64,000 nt of DNA from Dryomyza anilis (GCA_951804985.1 OX638131.1:89416349-89480348); one strand, 5' to 3'. Counted from the first letter of the stretch, positions 34,797-48,177 are shown. The notes: generated by a model not told the origin, from the letters alone. Made by a program: numbers and translations.

Positions 34797-34811
34797 AGCG
34801 CCATCTACGTG
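34797..34811 (-). promoter_or_regulatory. CTCF-like binding motif
   Basis: Minus strand reads CACGTAGATGGCGCTGG, matching the fly CTCF core AGATGGCGC. Same orientation as the site at 1332-1350; the small peptide gene, lectin and many transposons lie between. Motif only. Confidence 0.33.
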
Positions 34812-37200
34812 TGCACTTTTTTCGCTTATAATATATGTTCCACTGGTGCTATTTTTTTGTTTTATTTTGTTTTAAAACCTTTTTTTGAAGCTCATTGGAG
34901 TTTTCTCTGGAGTGTTGCCGCTGCTGCTGTTTCATGCGAATCTTTTTGCGTTAAGGTTTTTTGTTTTTCACTTTTCACTCGCTCTATGGCTGTTTTGTGT
35001 CGTGCAAAGAAGCCATGACATTTACTGCATCTCGTTTTCTTATCTCAAGTTATAAAAGTTGCTGACGTAATGAGGTTGGCTGCAGCAGCTAAGTTTTGGT
35101 GTACTTGGTGTATTTTATACTATTTTATTTTATTTTATTTTTATTTAACTTTTTTTCTTTATTTATGCACAAAAATAATGCATGCAATTTTATGTATCCT
35201 TTTGTACATTTTAATTTTTAAATTTAACTTTTTAATTTAAATACAAAACTTCTTTTCCTGAATTGCAACTTGATATCCTTAATAATTTGTAAACAGTTGC
35301 CTCTACCAGTGGCCTCTGCAACTAATCAAAAACATTTTCAGTTTAGATAACTCAACATTTTCATTGATCTGCTACACATACCCCAAAAGCGCATTTAATT
35401 AAAGTGCCTGTCGAACTCTATATCAAGAGACTCGTTTTTGAAATAATGACATTCAATTTCCACTCTGTTTCAAAAATTGTTTTAGTTGCTGTTCTGTGGC
35501 AATGATTGCTATGTAAATGACAAACTGTTTGCTTTCACTATTTTTCATTTTGTCGTTGCAAATTCGGATTATTTGTTGATGTCCTCTTGGATTTATGACG
35601 TATTTTCTGTATTTCATCGTATTTCATAATTGTCTACGTTTGTATAATGAAACAGTCGTATTTCGTTTATTGAGTCACGTTTATTGTGTAACGAGTATAT
35701 TTTGCACATGTCATTTACTAACTGAACATCTAAAGGATACAGATTAAAGATATATCATGTTTGTAAAAAGAAAATATAAGAAGAATTTCTTTCTGAAATC
35801 TATATTTTTAGATTTGAGCTATCATAGACATTTTAAAGTTCGTTTTTGATTACAAAAAATAATAAAACAAACTTAAACTTTATACTAAAATTGAAAAGTT
35901 TTGGAACTGTATATATCGACGGATTTTTGAAATATATTGCGAAGAGATATCGAAAAAAAAAAAGAATCAAGGTTCGAGAATGCGCCGAAAAATATTGCGA
36001 TATCGAAGCGATTCGTGTTTAAATGTCGTATCTCTTAAAGGAATTTTAAAGTTAGAATCGATAAAGTAACGAGATTAAACTTTTTTTACCAAATTTATTC
36101 GAGAATGCTTCAGGACATTGGAGGTCTCCGAGACATGGTAGACTGGGAAACTCAGTGAAATATTTTGAACACATTTTTTTGGGTCCCCGACATAAAATGT
36201 CTATTCCGGAAGCTTTCGGATATGTATTCACAATACGCAATAATAAATAAAAGTCTGTGGAAAACGTTTTATTAATTTATTTATTAATATTTTTTTTTTT
36301 TTTGTGAATTTTAGTTTTTAGTATTTTATATGTAGATTATCTGCACATTTCGAGGTTTTGACGAAAATAAGCAGCCTTTTTTTTATTTAAATTAATTTTT
36401 CTAAACTAAATAGATTCATTTATTTATATTGCCGTACATTTTGCCGATAGCCATAACTCAGAAAGACATTTCACCCAATAGAACATTTTCTAAATGGACA
36501 TTTTCCGAAATTTACACTTCCCAAAATGGACATTTACCTAAAATTGACAAATATCCATTTCGGGGATATATCTATTTCGGGGGAAATGTCCATTCGGGGA
36601 CGTGGCCGTTCGAGAAAATGACTTACATAAGGTCTAAAACATATTTCTACCAAATTTCTTCCAAATCACCAATTTTTTGAGTTATCGCTAAAAATATGCA
36701 AAATAAAAATCCTTCATTAAAACTCGAATAAACTAAAATGGCAGACGAAAGCAGAAACATTCTTATTTATATTTAAAACTTAATGCATAAATGCATGTTT
36801 GTCTTTCGATTAATAAGAATTGATGTTTTTTTGCTATACAATAAAACAAAATTAATTTTAAAATATTGCATACAAATTTTGAAAAGATATATTTTTTTAA
36901 AGCAACATTTTTAAATCGTTATATGCCTCGATCATGTATTTCCCGGTGACAACGATATCGGCTACATTTCGTTTGAATATTGGTTGAATATCATGTGACT
37001 ACAATTTTTGATTCATGTACCAAACGAAATGTTGAGTACGCTCGTTTTGAGAGTTTTTTTGTTGCCAACATATAAATCATACAAAACAAAAATATTGAAC
37101 AAACGTTCGATTCAAAGAGCGAAACGAACGAAACGTTTGTAATACGTTATACAAATTTTAGACGAAGGGGACTGGAAACAAATCATAGTCGCATGATAAT
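34812..37200. other. Intergenic, no supported gene
   Basis: Somewhat less AT-rich to about 35700. A TATAAAAG with a TGACGTAA (CRE-like) word sits at 35051-35070, but no plausible frame follows. Around 36470-36610 the word TGGACATTT recurs several times (minor repeat). Frames near 34548-34757 and 36052-36240 show no domain. Confidence 0.45.
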
Positions 37201-37764
37201 AAAAACCAGTTGGGAAGGTTAGATCACATGGGAAATTTTATAGTGCGTGTTATTATGATAGTTAGGATTATCAAAATTATAGTCGGTCTAAGCCGACTAT
37301 TCATACCCTACACATATGTGTGGTTACCATTCAAAGTGATATATAGGTCACCAGGGTATACGAATCCTGAAAATAACTACAAACTTTCCATCCCTGAAGA
37401 ATTTTCTTTCATTTGATACCCATATTTACAAATGGGTTGGTGTACCTAATTTCGTATTTTTTTTGGGAACCACAACTCGTTTCGCAGGAAAACATTATTT
37501 TCATGTATTTCAGCATGATGTCAATATATATTCGACCAAAAAAGTTTACCTAAGCACGTATACAGTAAAATTGATCTGTAGATGTAAATTTTATATGAGG
37601 TATTTGAACATAAGTGGTCGGTTCTCAGGTCACAATAGATTGATAATAGCAATTTTCTTGTTCAGACAGCTTAGATATATAAGTAATCTAAATCTAAAGT
37701 TTCATTGCTCTAGCTTTTCTACTTTTTCCGTAATCGTGATTTCAACAGACAGAAGGACAGACGG

Positions 37765-37806
<42 letters not shown>

Positions 37807-37955
37807 GGACAGACGGACATCGCTAAATCGACTCAGGAGGTCATGCTGATCAAGAATACATATACTTTTCCATACCGGAGATGCGTTCTTCAGGGTGTTA
37901 CAAACGGCGTACCAAACTGAATATACCCTTTCACTCTTAGTGTAGGGTATAAAAA
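37201..37955 (-). mobile_element. DINE-like element, type II, inverted
   Basis: Starts AAAAACCAGTTGGGAAGG, then hairpin TATAGTCGG / CCGACTAT and ACCCTACACATATGTG; ends TCACTCTTAGTGTAGGGTAT. The GACR array is at 37749-37820, longer than in the other copies, next to CATGCTGATCAAGAA. Reverse-complement relative of 11333-12064. Confidence 0.77.
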
Positions 37956-38280
37956 CTACATGATTTCGGGGTATATAATTATATTTATTTGAAGAATATA
38001 TATCCCTTAACAGATTTCGTATAATATTTTATATTATATTAGCACGTTTCAACAATAAAATAATAGATTTATACATAACTAATTCAAAATAATAATTAAC
38101 AATATAAAATCTTGTTTAAAAACTTTATCTATTGTCTTGTTTTATAAAAATCAGATAATATCATATCATCATATATGCTTAAATGTATTATACTTGAGTG
38201 TATAATACTTGAATCATTTTATGTTACCTTTTGAACTAGTTTACGTACTACTTTGTTTCATATGAATTTTAAAGCAAATA

Positions 38281-39898
38281 CACAGAAAAAAAATGTACAT
38301 TATATTGCTGAATTCCGTTCCTCAAACCATGATTCGTTGTATTGAAGAGCCATTTATAATATTAATGACTGACGCCATTAATGTTAAGAATGCTATCATA
38401 AATATGAAGAACGCTTGATAACCGTCGAAAAAGTGTTCTTCAATATGATGTACGTGATGTATATGAAGAATATGTTTCATCATATTAATGAACCAAAATA
38501 TAAAATACAATATATACAGCTGTGTGAAAAATAATAGCAGCGCTTTCCTATAAATTACACATTCGAATTTTTAGAAGTGTTGCGTAATAAGAACAATCAA
38601 TTATTTTTATAATATACATTTGTTGGTATTATATCATTACAATGCCGTCTTATTTTTCTATATTCTTATCCTATTTAAAAAAATATGGTATCTTTTGTAA
38701 ATGATTCTTGAATTTTGGTGTGAAAAACAATAGCAGCGATACCAAATTTCTTACATAATTCATTATTTTTTTTAAAGTTTTTAAATTTAATACTTTTATT
38801 TATATTAGTTCTGTAAGTTGTTCTCTCAATGTTAATCTTTCAAATTCCATATCAAGATTTTTTTTCACTTTGGATCAATTCACATAAAAGATTACTTAAA
38901 TCATATGTAATATTGAAACAAGTGAGTTTTTGATACTTTTTTTGCGTTTAGACACGTGTTTCGTATATTTTGTAAAATTTTTTGCTTTAGTTAACATTTT
39001 ACCTATAGAATAAACAATATCCCGTATAATTTTCAAAGCTTTATTAAAAAATTTTAATGAATTTTAAGGAATTTGCGCGATTTACTAAAACAAGGTTTTG
39101 TATATTCCATATTTAATCAAAGCATCATAAAATATTTCAAATATTCAACAATACTTTTCAAATTAGCCTAACTAATATAAATAAAAATTTTAAATTAAAA
39201 ACATTGAAGAAAATAATGGATTTTGTAACAAATTTGGAATCGTTGCTATTATTTTTCACACCAAAATTCAAGACTCATTTACAAAAGGTACCGAATTTGT
39301 TTTAAATGGGTTAAGAATATGGAAAAATAAGACGGCATTGAAATGACATAATTCGAATACAGGTATATTATAAAAATAATTGATTGTTCTTATTACGCAA
39401 CACTTCTAAAAAATCGAATTCATAATTTGAAATGTTTTATAACATATTTATTATAATTACAACTTTTTATTAATAAAAAGTTATATTTATAAAAAATATA
39501 TTAAAAAAAAAAAAAAATCGAACAAATTTTTTTATTGAACAAAATTTTTTTTTCGAAAAATTTTTTTTTTCAACAAATAAAATTTTTTTTAGACACATTT
39601 TTTTTTGGAACAATTTTTTTTGTTCGAAATTTTTTTTTGGGGTAATTTTTTTTTGAATTTTTTTACTGTTATTTTTTAAATAAATTTTTTTTTTTTTTGA
39701 AAAACTTTATGAACCAATTCATCAGTATGGCAATTCGAATTCATTGTATTGAATATTTTGTTCATATATATTATGAATACATTCATTAATATGTTATTTA
39801 ATGAACGGTGGTATCAATATGATGAATCTGGTAGTTGGTGAAAAAATTCATAATATTTATGAATAAATTCATCATATTGAAGAATTTTTTTTTCTGTG
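38281..39898. mobile_element. CACAG-ended MITE carrying a nested Tc1-like insertion
   Basis: Ends CACAGAAAAAAAATG and TTTTTTTTTCTGTG, with TA on both sides (38279-38280, 39899-39900). The outer parts match 4475-5437. A 0.9-kb foreign segment at 38517-39427 interrupts it, and about 250 bp of the MITE next to the insertion (compare about 4700-4870) is missing. Confidence 0.8.
38517..39427. mobile_element. Non-autonomous IR/DR-type Tc1-like element, right end deleted
   Basis: It starts CAGCTGTGTG after TA (38515-38516). The left arm (about 38560-38755) is inverted at about 39228-39425: AGAAGTGTTGCGTAATAAGA, CAATTATTTTTATAATATAC and GACGGCATTG-type words match. The word GTGTGAAAAAYAATAGCAGC occurs at the outer tip (38522) and the inner end of the left arm (38718), 196 bp apart, and inverted at 39241. 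Long inverted repeats, each with two direct repeats, is the IR/DR arrangement of some Tc1-like elements, where the repeats bind transposase. The outer right tip is missing. No transposase. Confidence 0.75.
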
Positions 39899-41040
39899 TA
39901 CAATAAGTTTTTTAAAATTTTTTTTAAATATTTATTTTACATATTTTTCATATCTTAATTATAATTTAAAATTTGTAAGTATATATTACTGCTTTGGAAA
40001 TTTATTTTCAAAATTCAGTTTCACCCTTTTCATACCATAGACTTAAATTTAAACTGTATTTGCAGATTAGTCATACGTATAACATTCAAATCATTAGAAA
40101 ATGTTTACTTTACCGGACGTAGTGATCGTTATCGTAAATAAATTTTTTGATAGCAATTTCTGGTTCTCTAAAAAAAAAAAACAAATTTTAGAATTTTGGT
40201 ATCAAATAAAATGTTTTTGTTTTACGATTATATATTTTCAGTTAGTTTTAGTATATGCATACCCTAATATATTGAGGACCATTTCAAACGGTAAACGCGA
40301 ATAATTTTTATTTATTCAAACGTTATTATTATTTGTAGTGTACTTAGAATTATAATATCTTATTAACTTTATTACACCAGCTATAAAATGAATTCACTTC
40401 GTAATTCCCAGATCTAATATTCCTTAATGTTTACAATATATATAATGTATTATTGTATAGAAAATATTATGTAAATCGGTTGTTTTCAAAATCACTTCAT
40501 TGAACTTATTCAATTAAAATAGGAATTAATTATGCAAAAGTAGTGAAATTGTGTTGCAAATTCATGACTGCAGGCATTTTGGAGAGTATTAAAAAATGTC
40601 TATAATACATGGGGTATTACTTGACTGGTTGTTGAAATTCATGTCTATCGATGGCAGGGCGGCATAATTTAAGTACCAACTGACTGAGTTTGTTTACGAA
40701 CACTTACATGTGTGTTTGTGTTGTGTGTCTATGTGTGGTATGTAGGTGTTTGTGTTAAATTAATCATGGAGTGTTCATGCGTAATACTGAGTATACATAA
40801 AGTACTTGTGCTTCTTTGTAGTTTATGCAACAACTGAGTGCGCCTAAAGCTATGGCATGCCGTGCAGAGTGAACTGCGTTAAATTCGAAATTTCATTACA
40901 TGCATCGACGAAGCCGGTAGTGCTCATTGAGTGCAGCTTTGCAGGTGGGAACTTAAATATAATTCCAAACAAAATTCAATTATAAAAAAATAAATTTTCT
41001 ATATTATAAAAAAAACAATCAAATATTCCCTAAAAATGTA
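39899..41040. other. Intergenic, no supported gene
   Basis: The frame at 40101-40304 is lysine/phenylalanine-rich and shows no domain. 40550-40960 is the least AT-rich part, with a TG-rich run (40705-40760); no coding frame. Confidence 0.45.
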
Positions 41041-43330
41041 ATTTTACACTAAATATGAAATGATCACTAAAAAAATTGATCTCAAAAAAAAATTGATCAC
41101 TAAAAATTCAATTTTTCACTTAAAAATCAATTTTTCACCAAAAATTCAATTTTTCAGTAATTTTCATCAATTTGTCACTAAATATTCAATTTGTCACTAA
41201 ATATTAAATTTTTCACTAAAAATTCAATTTTTCACTAGAAATTCAATTTTTCACAAGAAATTCAATTTTTCACTAAAAATTGAATGTTTCACTAAAAATT
41301 GAATTTTTCACTAAAAATTGAATTATTCACTAAAAATTCAATTTTTCACTAAAAATTGAATTTTTCACTAAAAATTGAATTTTTCACTAAAAATTGAATT
41401 TTTCACTAAAAATTGAATTTTCACTAAAAATTGAATTTTTCATTAAAACTTCAAATTTTCACTAAAAATTGAATTTTTCACTAAAAATTCAATTTTTCAC
41501 TAAAAAGTCAAATTTTCACTAAAAATTGAATTTTTCACTAAAAATTCAATTTTTCACTAAAAATTCAATTTTTTACTAAAAATTCAATTTTTCACTAAAA
41601 ATTCAATTTTTCACTAAAAATTCAATTTTTCACTAAAAATTCAATTTTTCACTAAAAATTCAATTTTTCACTAAAAATTCAATTTTTCACTAAAAATTCA
41701 ATTTTTCACTAAAAATTCAATTTTTCACTAAAAATTCAATTTTTCACTAAAAATTCAATTTTTCACTAAAAATTCAATTTTTCACTAAAAATTCAATTTT
41801 TCACTAAAAATTTAATTTTTCACTAAAAATTCAATTTTTCACTAAAAATTCAATTTTTCACTAAAAATTCAATTTTTTACTAAAAATTCAATTTTTCACT
41901 AAAAATTCAATTTTTCACAAAAAAAATTCAATTTTTCACTAAAAATTAAAATTTTCACTAAAATTCAATTTTTCACAAAAAAATTCGAATGTTTACTGAA
42001 ATGCAATATTTCGATAAACATTAAATTTTCAATAAAAATTTAATTTTTCACTAAAAATTCAATTTTTCACTAAAAATTCAATTTTTCACTAAAAATTCAA
42101 TTTTTCACTAAAAATTCAATTTTTCACTAAAAATTCAATTTTTCACTAAAAATTCAATTTTTCACTAAAAATTCAATTTTTCACTAAAAATTTAATATTT
42201 CACTAAAAATTCAATTTTTCACTAAAAATTTAATTTTTCACTAAAAATTCAATTTTTCACTAAAAATTCAATTTTTCACTAAAAATTCAATTTTTTACTA
42301 AAAATTCAATTTTTCACTAAAAATTAAAATTTTCACTAAAAATTCAATTTTTCACTAAAAATTCAATTTTTCACAAAAAAAATTCAATTTTTCACTAAAA
42401 ATTAAAATTTTCACTAAAATTCAATTTTTCACAAAAAAATTCGAATGTTTACTGAAATGCAATATTTCGATAAACATTCAATTTTCAATAAAAATTTAAT
42501 TTTTCACTAAAAATTCAATTTTTCACTAAAAATTCAATTTTTCACTAAAAATTCAATTTTTCACTAAAAATTCAATTTTTCACTAAAAATTCAATTTTTC
42601 ACTAAAAATTCAATTTTTCACTAAAAATTTAATTTTTCACTAAAAATTTAATTTTTCACTAAAAATTCAATTTTTCACTAAAAATTTAATTTTTCACTAA
42701 AAATTCAATTTTTCACTAAAAATTCAATTTTTCACTAAAAATTCAATTTTTTACTAAAAATTCAATTTTTCACTAAAAATTAAAATTTTCACAAAAAAAT
42801 TTTCACTAAAAATTCAATTTTTCACTAAAAATTCAATTTTTCACAAAAAAAAATTCAATTTTTCACTAAAAATTAAAATTTTCACTAAAATTCAATTTTT
42901 CACAAAAAAATTCGAATGTTTACTGAAATGCAATATTTCGATAAACATTCAATTTTCAATAAAAATTTAATTTTTCACTAAAAATTCAATTTTTCACTAA
43001 AAATTCAATTTTTCACTAAAAATTCAATTTTTCACTAAAAATTCAATTTTTCACTAAAAATTCAATTTTTCACTAAAAATTCAATTTTTCACTAAAAATT
43101 TAATTTTTCACTAAAAATTCAATTTTTCACTAAAAATTTAATTTTTCACTAAAAATTCAATTTTTCACTAAAAATTCAATTTTTCACTAAAAATTCAATT
43201 TTTCACAAAAAAATTTTCACTAAAAATTCAATTTTTCAGTATTTTTCATCAATTTGTCACAAAATATTCAATTTTTCACTAAAAATTCAATTTTTACTAA
43301 AAATTCAATTTTTTTTTTCTAAAAAAATTA
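41041..43330 (+). repeat. 19-bp AT-rich satellite, about 2.3 kb
   Basis: Roughly 115-120 units of CACTAAAAATTCAATTTTT. Most variants swap TTCAA for TTGAA or TTTAA. A divergent block (TTCGAATGTTTACTGAAATG then CAATATTTCGATAAACATT) recurs at 41984, 42440 and 42911, giving a higher-order period of 456-471 bp repeated about three times. The first 500 bp are more diverged, as expected at an array edge. Confidence 0.96.
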
Positions 43331-44740
43331 ATTTTCACAAAATTGAAATTTTACATAATAATAAAAATATTATATTTTAAATGTATTTCCTCCAAAAAAC
43401 TGAAAAAAAAAAACTGAATTTAGTTCAAGTTAATTTTGTGCAGTTGTATTGTGAATTTTGTGTGCCATACCCATCTCTATTATTTTACATATATTATTAA
43501 CCAAATAACATTTAGGCAATAAATCAATGTAGTTCTTATAGCACATTATCACACCCACTGATAAACTAAACATCACTAAATTGTCAACAGCATCAATGAC
43601 ACACCCACTACTGACACTTTTGGTTAGGCACTGACAGTGCCTGAGGCGTATTATTTATTAACAAATATACCTAAATATATCATTTGCTGCTCTGGTACGA
43701 CACAAAGTCCATGAACAAATAATTCAGTGATGAATGTAGCTATTAGATAAATGTCTATATTTTTAAAATAATCTTGTTTCTAAAGTTCTAATTTAAATTA
43801 TAAAATTCAGTAAAACTTTTTTACATTAAGTCTGTTCTGCCATACATATTTTATAAAGTAAAACTTTCATAAAGTAAAATCAGTGAAACAGTGTAGTAAA
43901 ATCTATTCGACAATTTGTTGTCTTCACTGGCGTTTATCTTTTAAAAAAGCAAATACTAGAAAAAAAGTGGAATGCCAATTAAACACAGATGTTCCTTATT
44001 TGATACTAATTTGTATAATGATTTTCGTTTTGCTATTGTTTAGAACTTACCATGACTGGCAACCATTAAAATTAGCCTTTTTCATTTCACTTCAGCTCTC
44101 TAAGAAAAATTTTAATTATATTAATTGAATTGTAAACAATTTAAGAACAAATGATGTAAAATCAAAAGTCAAAGATTTTATGGAAAATGAAAAATAATAT
44201 ATAATACTATAACTAAAATAATATTAATTCAAAAAGCAAACATAAAAATGTAATATATCAAAATTATTAAATAATACCATCTTCTTTAAAGTATCAAACG
44301 ATTTATTATAAAAATTTTAATATTAAAAACTGTTTAATTAAAATGAATAGTATAAGTATGAAATGATTTGAACATCAAATCAACGCTATTACGATTTTCA
44401 TCAATCCACTGGTTAAACGGGGTCATCCAAACGCTGTGTACTAATAATGTGAAGCAACTGCTTGAATGTTTGTTGCTGATATGTGTCTCTCTTTTTGGTA
44501 CCCTACAGTTAAAGCCGACATCATGGTTATTGAGATAAAACGCAGCATTATAAATATAATTCTTCCTGTATATGGTAATTATTTGCATCAATAATGAAAG
44601 CAGGTATACCCATCTGGTATTTCAACTTGTTTGAATCTCATTGGTCTAGCTCTTCTATAATCTTTTTATAATCATGATTTCAAGATGTAGACTGTTTTCA
44701 TAAATAGTATTTGTTAAATTACCATTTCTGTTAACATTTT
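43331..44740. other. AT-rich intergenic, no supported gene
   Basis: Frames at 43883-44128 (starting GTG) and 44334-44591 (minus) have no recognisable domain or signal peptide. Confidence 0.45.
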
Positions 44741-44749
44741 CGAATTATA

Positions 44750-46520
44750 TTCATGATTCAAATTTAAACTAAATTCGTTAAAATCTTAGTTTAAAGGATA
44801 CCTAAATATATATTTTTGATTTTTAAATCAAAATAAAATATTCAAATACAAAAAACAAATTCTGTTTTATATTGTACAGCTTCGTAGCATTTGACGAGCT
44901 TTATTTTTACGAATATCATTTCGTTAAATTAAACCAAATCCAACAAGACTCAAATATATAAAAATTAAGTAAATTTAACAAACTGTATATTTTACGAACA
45001 TTATGAATAATATTCTTTAAAGTACATAACATTTAAAAATATGTTAAACTTACGAAATATGTTCAGATTTAATAAACGTGAATTTTTTTGAGTACGTTTA
45101 AATTAAAGTTTTATATTATATATTTTGGTTTTATGAATTTGTAATATTTTAAGAGCACTCGTTCCAGTTATAATATATCTTACAAAAAATGAAAAATTAG
45201 ATTTCGTAAACTTACGAAAATCAAGGTTACATAAAATACTATTTTGTTAATAAAAAGGAGATTTTAGAAAACTATTTAAAATTTTTAATCTTACGAAATA
45301 TATTCAGGAATCAAGTTTACCATAAATTCGTAAACATCTTAATCTTAACGATAACTTAAAGGTTTATTTTCACATATATCATTTCGTAAAGTAAACCCAA
45401 ATCCAACTAGTCTTAATATTAAGAATATTGAGTAAACTAAACAAACTGTATATATTACGAAATTGAATAAATAATAATCGTCATAAATTTTACCAAATTG
45501 AATGAATTGTATTCGTTAAACTACATAACATATTAAAATATTGTAAATTTACGAAATATGTTCAGGAAAGATAAACGTGAAATTTTATATGAGTGCGTTT
45601 AAATTTAAGTTTAAACGTAGCATAACATATTGTTACGAAAAGAGGTAATTTTCCCCACAGTGCAAGCATTCAGCAATAATAAATGAGACGCAATACAATT
45701 CAGCGCACTAAGCATGTGTTAGAAAAAGACGGAAGATCATTCAGCGCACTAAGGCAGTGTGCGAGAAAGAGATGGAAGATCAGCGCATTAAAACACATGA
45801 GTGCAAATGAGATGCCAATAGCATGCGTCATTCACGAAACGAGTAGAAGGTTCTCGAAACAAGTCGAAACTTGTCGAATCGTGTCGAACTGATGCATGCA
45901 GTATATAAGGGAGCCGCATCTAAGGTACTTCAGTTCAGTAGTGATTGTAAAGTGGTCGAGTGCATCTCGTGTGATAAATATCAAGTTAAAATGTGGACAT
46001 GCAGCAGTTGTTAGAATTTGTTATTAGTAAAGTTGTTTATTAAAGAGAATTAATAAAGTTAATTGTTATAATTTAAACCAAACGTAAGAGTGTTTTTATT
46101 TTGTACACAATCCAGCGATACGAACTCGTAGAACAGTTTTCCGTAGACTGAATTTTCGTAACAATATTTATTTTTGGGTTTATGATTTTTTTATCATAAA
46201 ATTACAATGAAAGCTTTGTAATATTTTAATAGCACTCGTTCTGCAAATCTTATTTCATCTGAAAATGAAAACTCAAATTTCGTAAAATTACGAAAATAAT
46301 AATTACACAAAAATTTATTTTATAAAAGTTTAAACGAAACATAACATATATATTTTGGTTATATGAATTTTTTTGTTATAAAATTAAAATGAAAAGCACT
46401 CGTTCTACAAAACTGAAAATACAAATTTACGAATATAAATCGTAAACTTACGAAAACCAACGTTACACAAAAAATAACTTTGTAATTGAACGGAGAACTA
46501 TTTAAAAATACAAACAAATA
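44750..46520 (+). repeat. Diverged tandem repeat rich in TACGAAA words
   Basis: Blocks such as TTTGGTTTTATGAATTT, GAGCACTCGTTC, TTTCGTAAACTTACGAAAA and TTACGAAATATGTTCAGG recur in order. AGCACTCGTTC appears at about 45157, 46229 and 46392. A solo LTR (45631-46163) interrupts one unit; the neighbouring unit near 46345 gives the uninterrupted version CATAACATATATATTTTGG. Confidence 0.65.
45631..46163 (+). mobile_element. Solo LTR, Gypsy-type, 533 bp
   Basis: Ends TGTTACGAAAAGAGG and GAATTTTCGTAACA, with ATAT before (45627-45630) and after (46164-46167). TATATAAG (45902-45909) is a promoter TATA and AATAAA (46052-46057) a poly(A) signal, giving a U3-R-U5 layout. The frame at 45683-45892 is a by-product of the LTR. 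Confidence 0.93.
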
Positions 46521-48170
46521 TATTTTATTTAAGAGTTTTTCATAACAAAATCATTGAATGTTTTCTAGTTCGACCTATGTCATCTATAGTTTTAGCTATA
46601 AATAACTGACATACGATACGCTTTGTTGTCGCATGTATCTACTTTCAGCAGTCTCTCTACGTGCACGAAAATTCATTTCGAATTGGCTCTGTTGGTACGA
46701 CAAACAGCAGGACCAAATTTGCAAATGTTTTCAGCATGTTGCAATCTTCACTGCATTGACAGCCACTTAGTTTTTGACATAATACTAACTAGCGTTTTGG
46801 ACAATAAGGTCAAACTATTGTAGGTCAAACTACTGGAGGTCATAATTCACAAAAAAAAATATTTCTAATAGGTCAAACTATATTTGAAAGAATATTTAGA
46901 TTTAAATTAATTAAATTAAAAAGTAATAGTTAAACATTCGTTTTATTGATATTTTCATATAAATAAAATGAAAACTTGACTTCATGTATTTACCGAACTT
47001 TCAAAGAAAATGTTCAAAAATTCAATAAAGTTTCTACATTTTTTAGCATAACTTTTCTTAATGTATTTTCGCACAATAGGCTATTTTCAAGAAAACATTT
47101 TTTGCATGTCAATATATGCTAAAACGAATTAAAGTTTTAGTAAAAATTTATTAAACATTTGTATTCTTAAAAAGAAAAAACTTTATGAATTATACATTTT
47201 TGGACATCTTAAAGTTATGTTAATTTGTTAAAGTATTTTAACAGGGAATTGAATAAAAGTTTAAAATAAGTTTGAATGAAAAAAACTATAAAAAAATATA
47301 AATTCGTTAATATTTTTATAATTTATGTTTTACAAAACTCCTTTACATTTTATGTTAAGTACGTGTTTCTTTTAAAAATAATTTTATTTTAAGCATAAGT
47401 AGTAATATCACGCACAATATGCATAAAATGTGCTTGCCGCTATCAAAATATTCAATGCAGAAATATACAAAATGATGTTTCGTAAATTTTCGTAATTTTG
47501 CGTATTTTAGAAATCAACTTTCGTAGTTTACTATTTAATTCAACAGTATTTTTACGTCATGACATTCCTAAATTAGCCAATCTGAATTAGTAATCTTTTC
47601 TTTATAAGATATTTGATATTTTAAATTTTTGTCACATACATTTTACGATGTACCTAATTGTTTAATGTTAATATAAATTCTTCGTATTTTTACAAATATT
47701 TTTTTTTACATTACTGCACCTATATAACTAATTAATTTATTGATAAATAAAACGGATCTCAATCCCAAATGAGCAATAACATGTACTTAATATACACGAA
47801 TTATTTCACATAATTTTATTAAAAAAAATGCATTCGAATATTAAGGGGATTCATGTCAAACACGTAAACATCGTTAAGAATGGAAAATTCACAAGGAGAA
47901 GAAAGTAAATAAACAGAAATAAATTACAAAAAAATTAAAAAATACAAAATGGTTGGAGCGATGTTATAGCAAAGTGCATTCGTGTGAGGTTAAACGTTAA
48001 ATTTTATATTTACGGGCTCAAAAATATACTTGTTGATATTAATTAAATTATTAGGCATAACTGGGGTAATGTTCGACACCGAGGTAATGTGAGAAATTAT
48101 AATTTTTGGACATGTCAAAATAAAAGCAATTATCAAATATTTCTTAATATGGCATCAATTTTTTTATCTA
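46521..48170. other. AT-rich intergenic, no supported gene
   Basis: TAGGTCAAACTA recurs at about 46804, 46819 and 46869. No coding frame. Confidence 0.45.
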
Positions 48171-48177
48171 TACCCAG

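Noticed and set aside
35051..35070. TATAAAAG plus TGACGTAA as a promoter
   Set aside because: No plausible coding frame or RNA gene follows on the plus strand, so I did not call it.
41041..43330. CRISPR-like array
   Set aside because: Units are contiguous with no unique spacers; it is a satellite in eukaryotic DNA.
43883..44128. 81-codon frame with a hydrophobic stretch
   Set aside because: Starts at GTG, no conserved features, AT-driven hydrophobicity.
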